A stretch of 7,392 bases of DNA from Planctomycetota bacterium (GTDB lineage: Bacteria > Planctomycetota > UBA11346): contig CANETI010000119.1 in NCBI GenBank assembly GCA_947440715.1, forward strand, positions 1 to 7,392. Direction: 5' to 3'. Shown one piece after another: positions 6,240 to 7,392 of this stretch; the first letter of the stretch is position 1, and the number at the start of each line of letters is the position of its first letter. The translations under genes and the position numbers were made by a program. A model generated the notes under the pieces. It was not told the origin of the DNA. It did not search any database and saw only the letters and a list, made by a program, of their open reading frames with translations.

Positions 6240-6894
6240 AGTGCAGGGCTGGTCTACCGGCTGGCTACAAGTCGAAGGATCGCAACCACAATTGGAACGC
6301 ATTCGCGAAGGCACGCGGGTTGATGTTAATTTACCGGAATTATTTGCCAGCAGCAGAATTATTCAGACCGAAGGCGTTGCGAGTGGCGCATTAGTCTTTG
6401 TCGCCGTCGATCCATCGTTAGGTAAACCACCAGTTGATCGCAGTTTAATTACTTGGGCAGAAGCAAATGGTGCACCTTGGTTAGAAGTGATTGATAACGA
6501 CGCGGCCTATTTCGGCGGATTGAGCGACACGCAAATTGACGCTTTATTAGCGTGGTTTTTATCTCGTCGTCCGGCGGATTTGGAATGGCGCAAAACGGTT
6601 ATTGATCCACGCTTGGCGGCTCGTTTGCGTCATGGATTATTTGAGCATGGATGGACACGCAATTTAGAATTAGTCAAAGCTGGACGTAAAGTGATCGCTG
6701 ATTTATGGGGTGGTGTGCATCGTAAATGCTTATTGGATCAGAGTACCATGGGTGTTCCCACTGCCGTGCAGTCTGGATTACGTTTAACTTATGACAGTGG
6801 CACCTGGACCGGCAAAGATATTAGTGATCAACGTTGTGTGCTAAACGATGACACGGGAAAATTGACGTTTGGTTCGGGATATTACCGCTCCTAA
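6208..6894 (+). CDS. Unrecognised 228-residue protein
   Basis: I do not recognise this protein. It has no signal peptide or membrane segment and looks like a soluble alpha/beta protein. The first part (1-75) is strand-rich (FIEVQGWSTGWLQVEG, GALVFVAVDPSLG). The middle (about 76-175) is helical, with many Trp and Arg residues (ITWAEANGAPWLEVI, LLAWFLSRRPADLEWRK, LAARLRHGLFEHGW). The tail (about 176-228) is polar and again strand-like. It has two cysteines, far apart. The start at ATG 6208 is chosen because sequence composition becomes protein-like there; no clear ribosome site precedes it, and upstream in-frame codons would overlap hemW. The stop is 42 bases before the next gene on the same strand, so the two probably form an operon. 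Confidence 0.8.
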   Translation: MSTHDALHFIEVQGWSTGWLQVEGSQPQLERIREGTRVDVNLPELFASSRIIQTEGVASGALVFVAVDPSLGKPPVDRSLITWAEANGAPWLEVIDNDAAYFGGLSDTQIDALLAWFLSRRPADLEWRKTVIDPRLAARLRHGLFEHGWTRNLELVKAGRKVIADLWGGVHRKCLLDQSTMGVPTAVQSGLRLTYDSGTWTGKDISDQRCVLNDDTGKLTFGSGYYRS

Positions 6895-6936
6895 TTCGTG
6901 TGGTTAACGGCGTGTGCAAATAGACGGTAGAGTGAC

Positions 6937-7392
6937 ATGAATAAAGCAACGATCATGGCGATTATTTTGTTGGCGATCGTCGCTGGCGGTGCTTTGCTGG
7001 TGAATCGTGAAATGAATAAGGCTCAAGCGCGCCCCGCTGTTCAACGTCAATTATCGTTAACGCGATTAGCGCAATTTGTGGAGGCCATTAAAAGCTATCG
7101 GGAAGAGCGCGGCGCGTGGCCAGCAACGATTAAGGAAATTCTGCATCAAGCACGCTTGCCAGTGACGAGTACCGCAATTCGCGGAGCCGGCATTTATCGT
7201 TATAAACAACCCGCCGCCGATGCTCCCGCTGACACCATTATTATTTGGAGTGATCGTCCGTACGACGGAGTCGCCGTTGGTGATTCGTATGGCGGTGAGG
7301 GGCAAGTTGCGACCGAAGCGATCCCACCATTGGCATACGTCGTGACCAGCGCGCTGACGATTGAAACGTTAAGCCCAGCGGTGTGGGCGCAG
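6937..7392 (+). CDS. Membrane-anchored protein with pseudopilin-like features, cut by window edge
   Basis: The frame is open from the ATG at 6937 to the last base (152 codons), so the C terminus is missing. Residues about 5-22 are one hydrophobic N-terminal segment (TIMAIILLAIVAGGALLV), followed by a charged helix and a globular part. LAQFVEAIKSYREERGAWP resembles the helix-to-loop region of type II secretion and type IV pseudopilins (an amphipathic helix, Tyr, then Gly-x-Trp/Tyr-Pro), and IIIWSDRPYDG with a Gly-rich run also fits the domain after it. The prepilin peptidase site (Gly-Phe-Thr-x-x-Glu) is absent, so it could simply be an N-terminally anchored protein. GGTAGAG just upstream may serve as a weak ribosome site. 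It lies 42 bases after the previous gene. Function unknown. Confidence 0.8.
   Translation, partial: MNKATIMAIILLAIVAGGALLVNREMNKAQARPAVQRQLSLTRLAQFVEAIKSYREERGAWPATIKEILHQARLPVTSTAIRGAGIYRYKQPAADAPADTIIIWSDRPYDGVAVGDSYGGEGQVATEAIPPLAYVVTSALTIETLSPAVWAQ

Overview
The window is ordinary bacterial chromosome at roughly even base composition. It holds seven protein genes that can be supported, two of them cut by the window ends. No tRNA, rRNA, insertion sequence, CRISPR array or phage gene was seen. The taxon is uncertain. The kinase with an N-terminal helical domain and C-terminal membrane anchor, and the FHA-GAF front end of the cyclase, are architectures I associate with Planctomycetota, Lentisphaerota and related groups. 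The HemW and GcvH proteins would fit many diderm bacteria, including Gammaproteobacteria.

Layout. Bases 1-326 (minus) are the start of gcvH, encoding the lipoyl carrier of the glycine cleavage system; it runs off the left edge. A 284-base divergent control region (327-610) holds promoter-like elements for both directions, an 18-bp palindrome overlapping the proposed gcvH -10 box, and several small inverted repeats in the gcvH leader. On the plus strand come a tail-anchored Hanks-type Ser/Thr kinase (611-1864), a strong intercistronic hairpin (1916-1940), an FHA-GAF-class III adenylate cyclase (1976-3868) and an unrecognised helical protein (about 3970-4800). Convergent to these, with 17 bases between stop codons, is hemW (4818-5951, minus). 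A 256-base divergent gap follows (5952-6207). Last come an unrecognised 228-residue gene (6208-6894) and a membrane-anchored, pseudopilin-like gene (from 6937) that runs off the right edge.

How the genes may work together. The clearest functional unit is 611-3868 (possibly to 4800). The membrane-tethered kinase would phosphorylate threonines on itself or on a partner. The adjacent FHA domain is of the type that binds phosphothreonine, and its cyclase domain retains the metal, adenine-specifying and transition-state residues of an active adenylate cyclase. This suggests a kinase-to-cAMP relay, with the GAF domain as a second input and a C-terminal tail carrying a partial PilZ-like motif. The relay is inference from adjacency and domains; residue completeness is seen directly. 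The glycine cleavage and HemW genes are housekeeping neighbours with no evident link to it.
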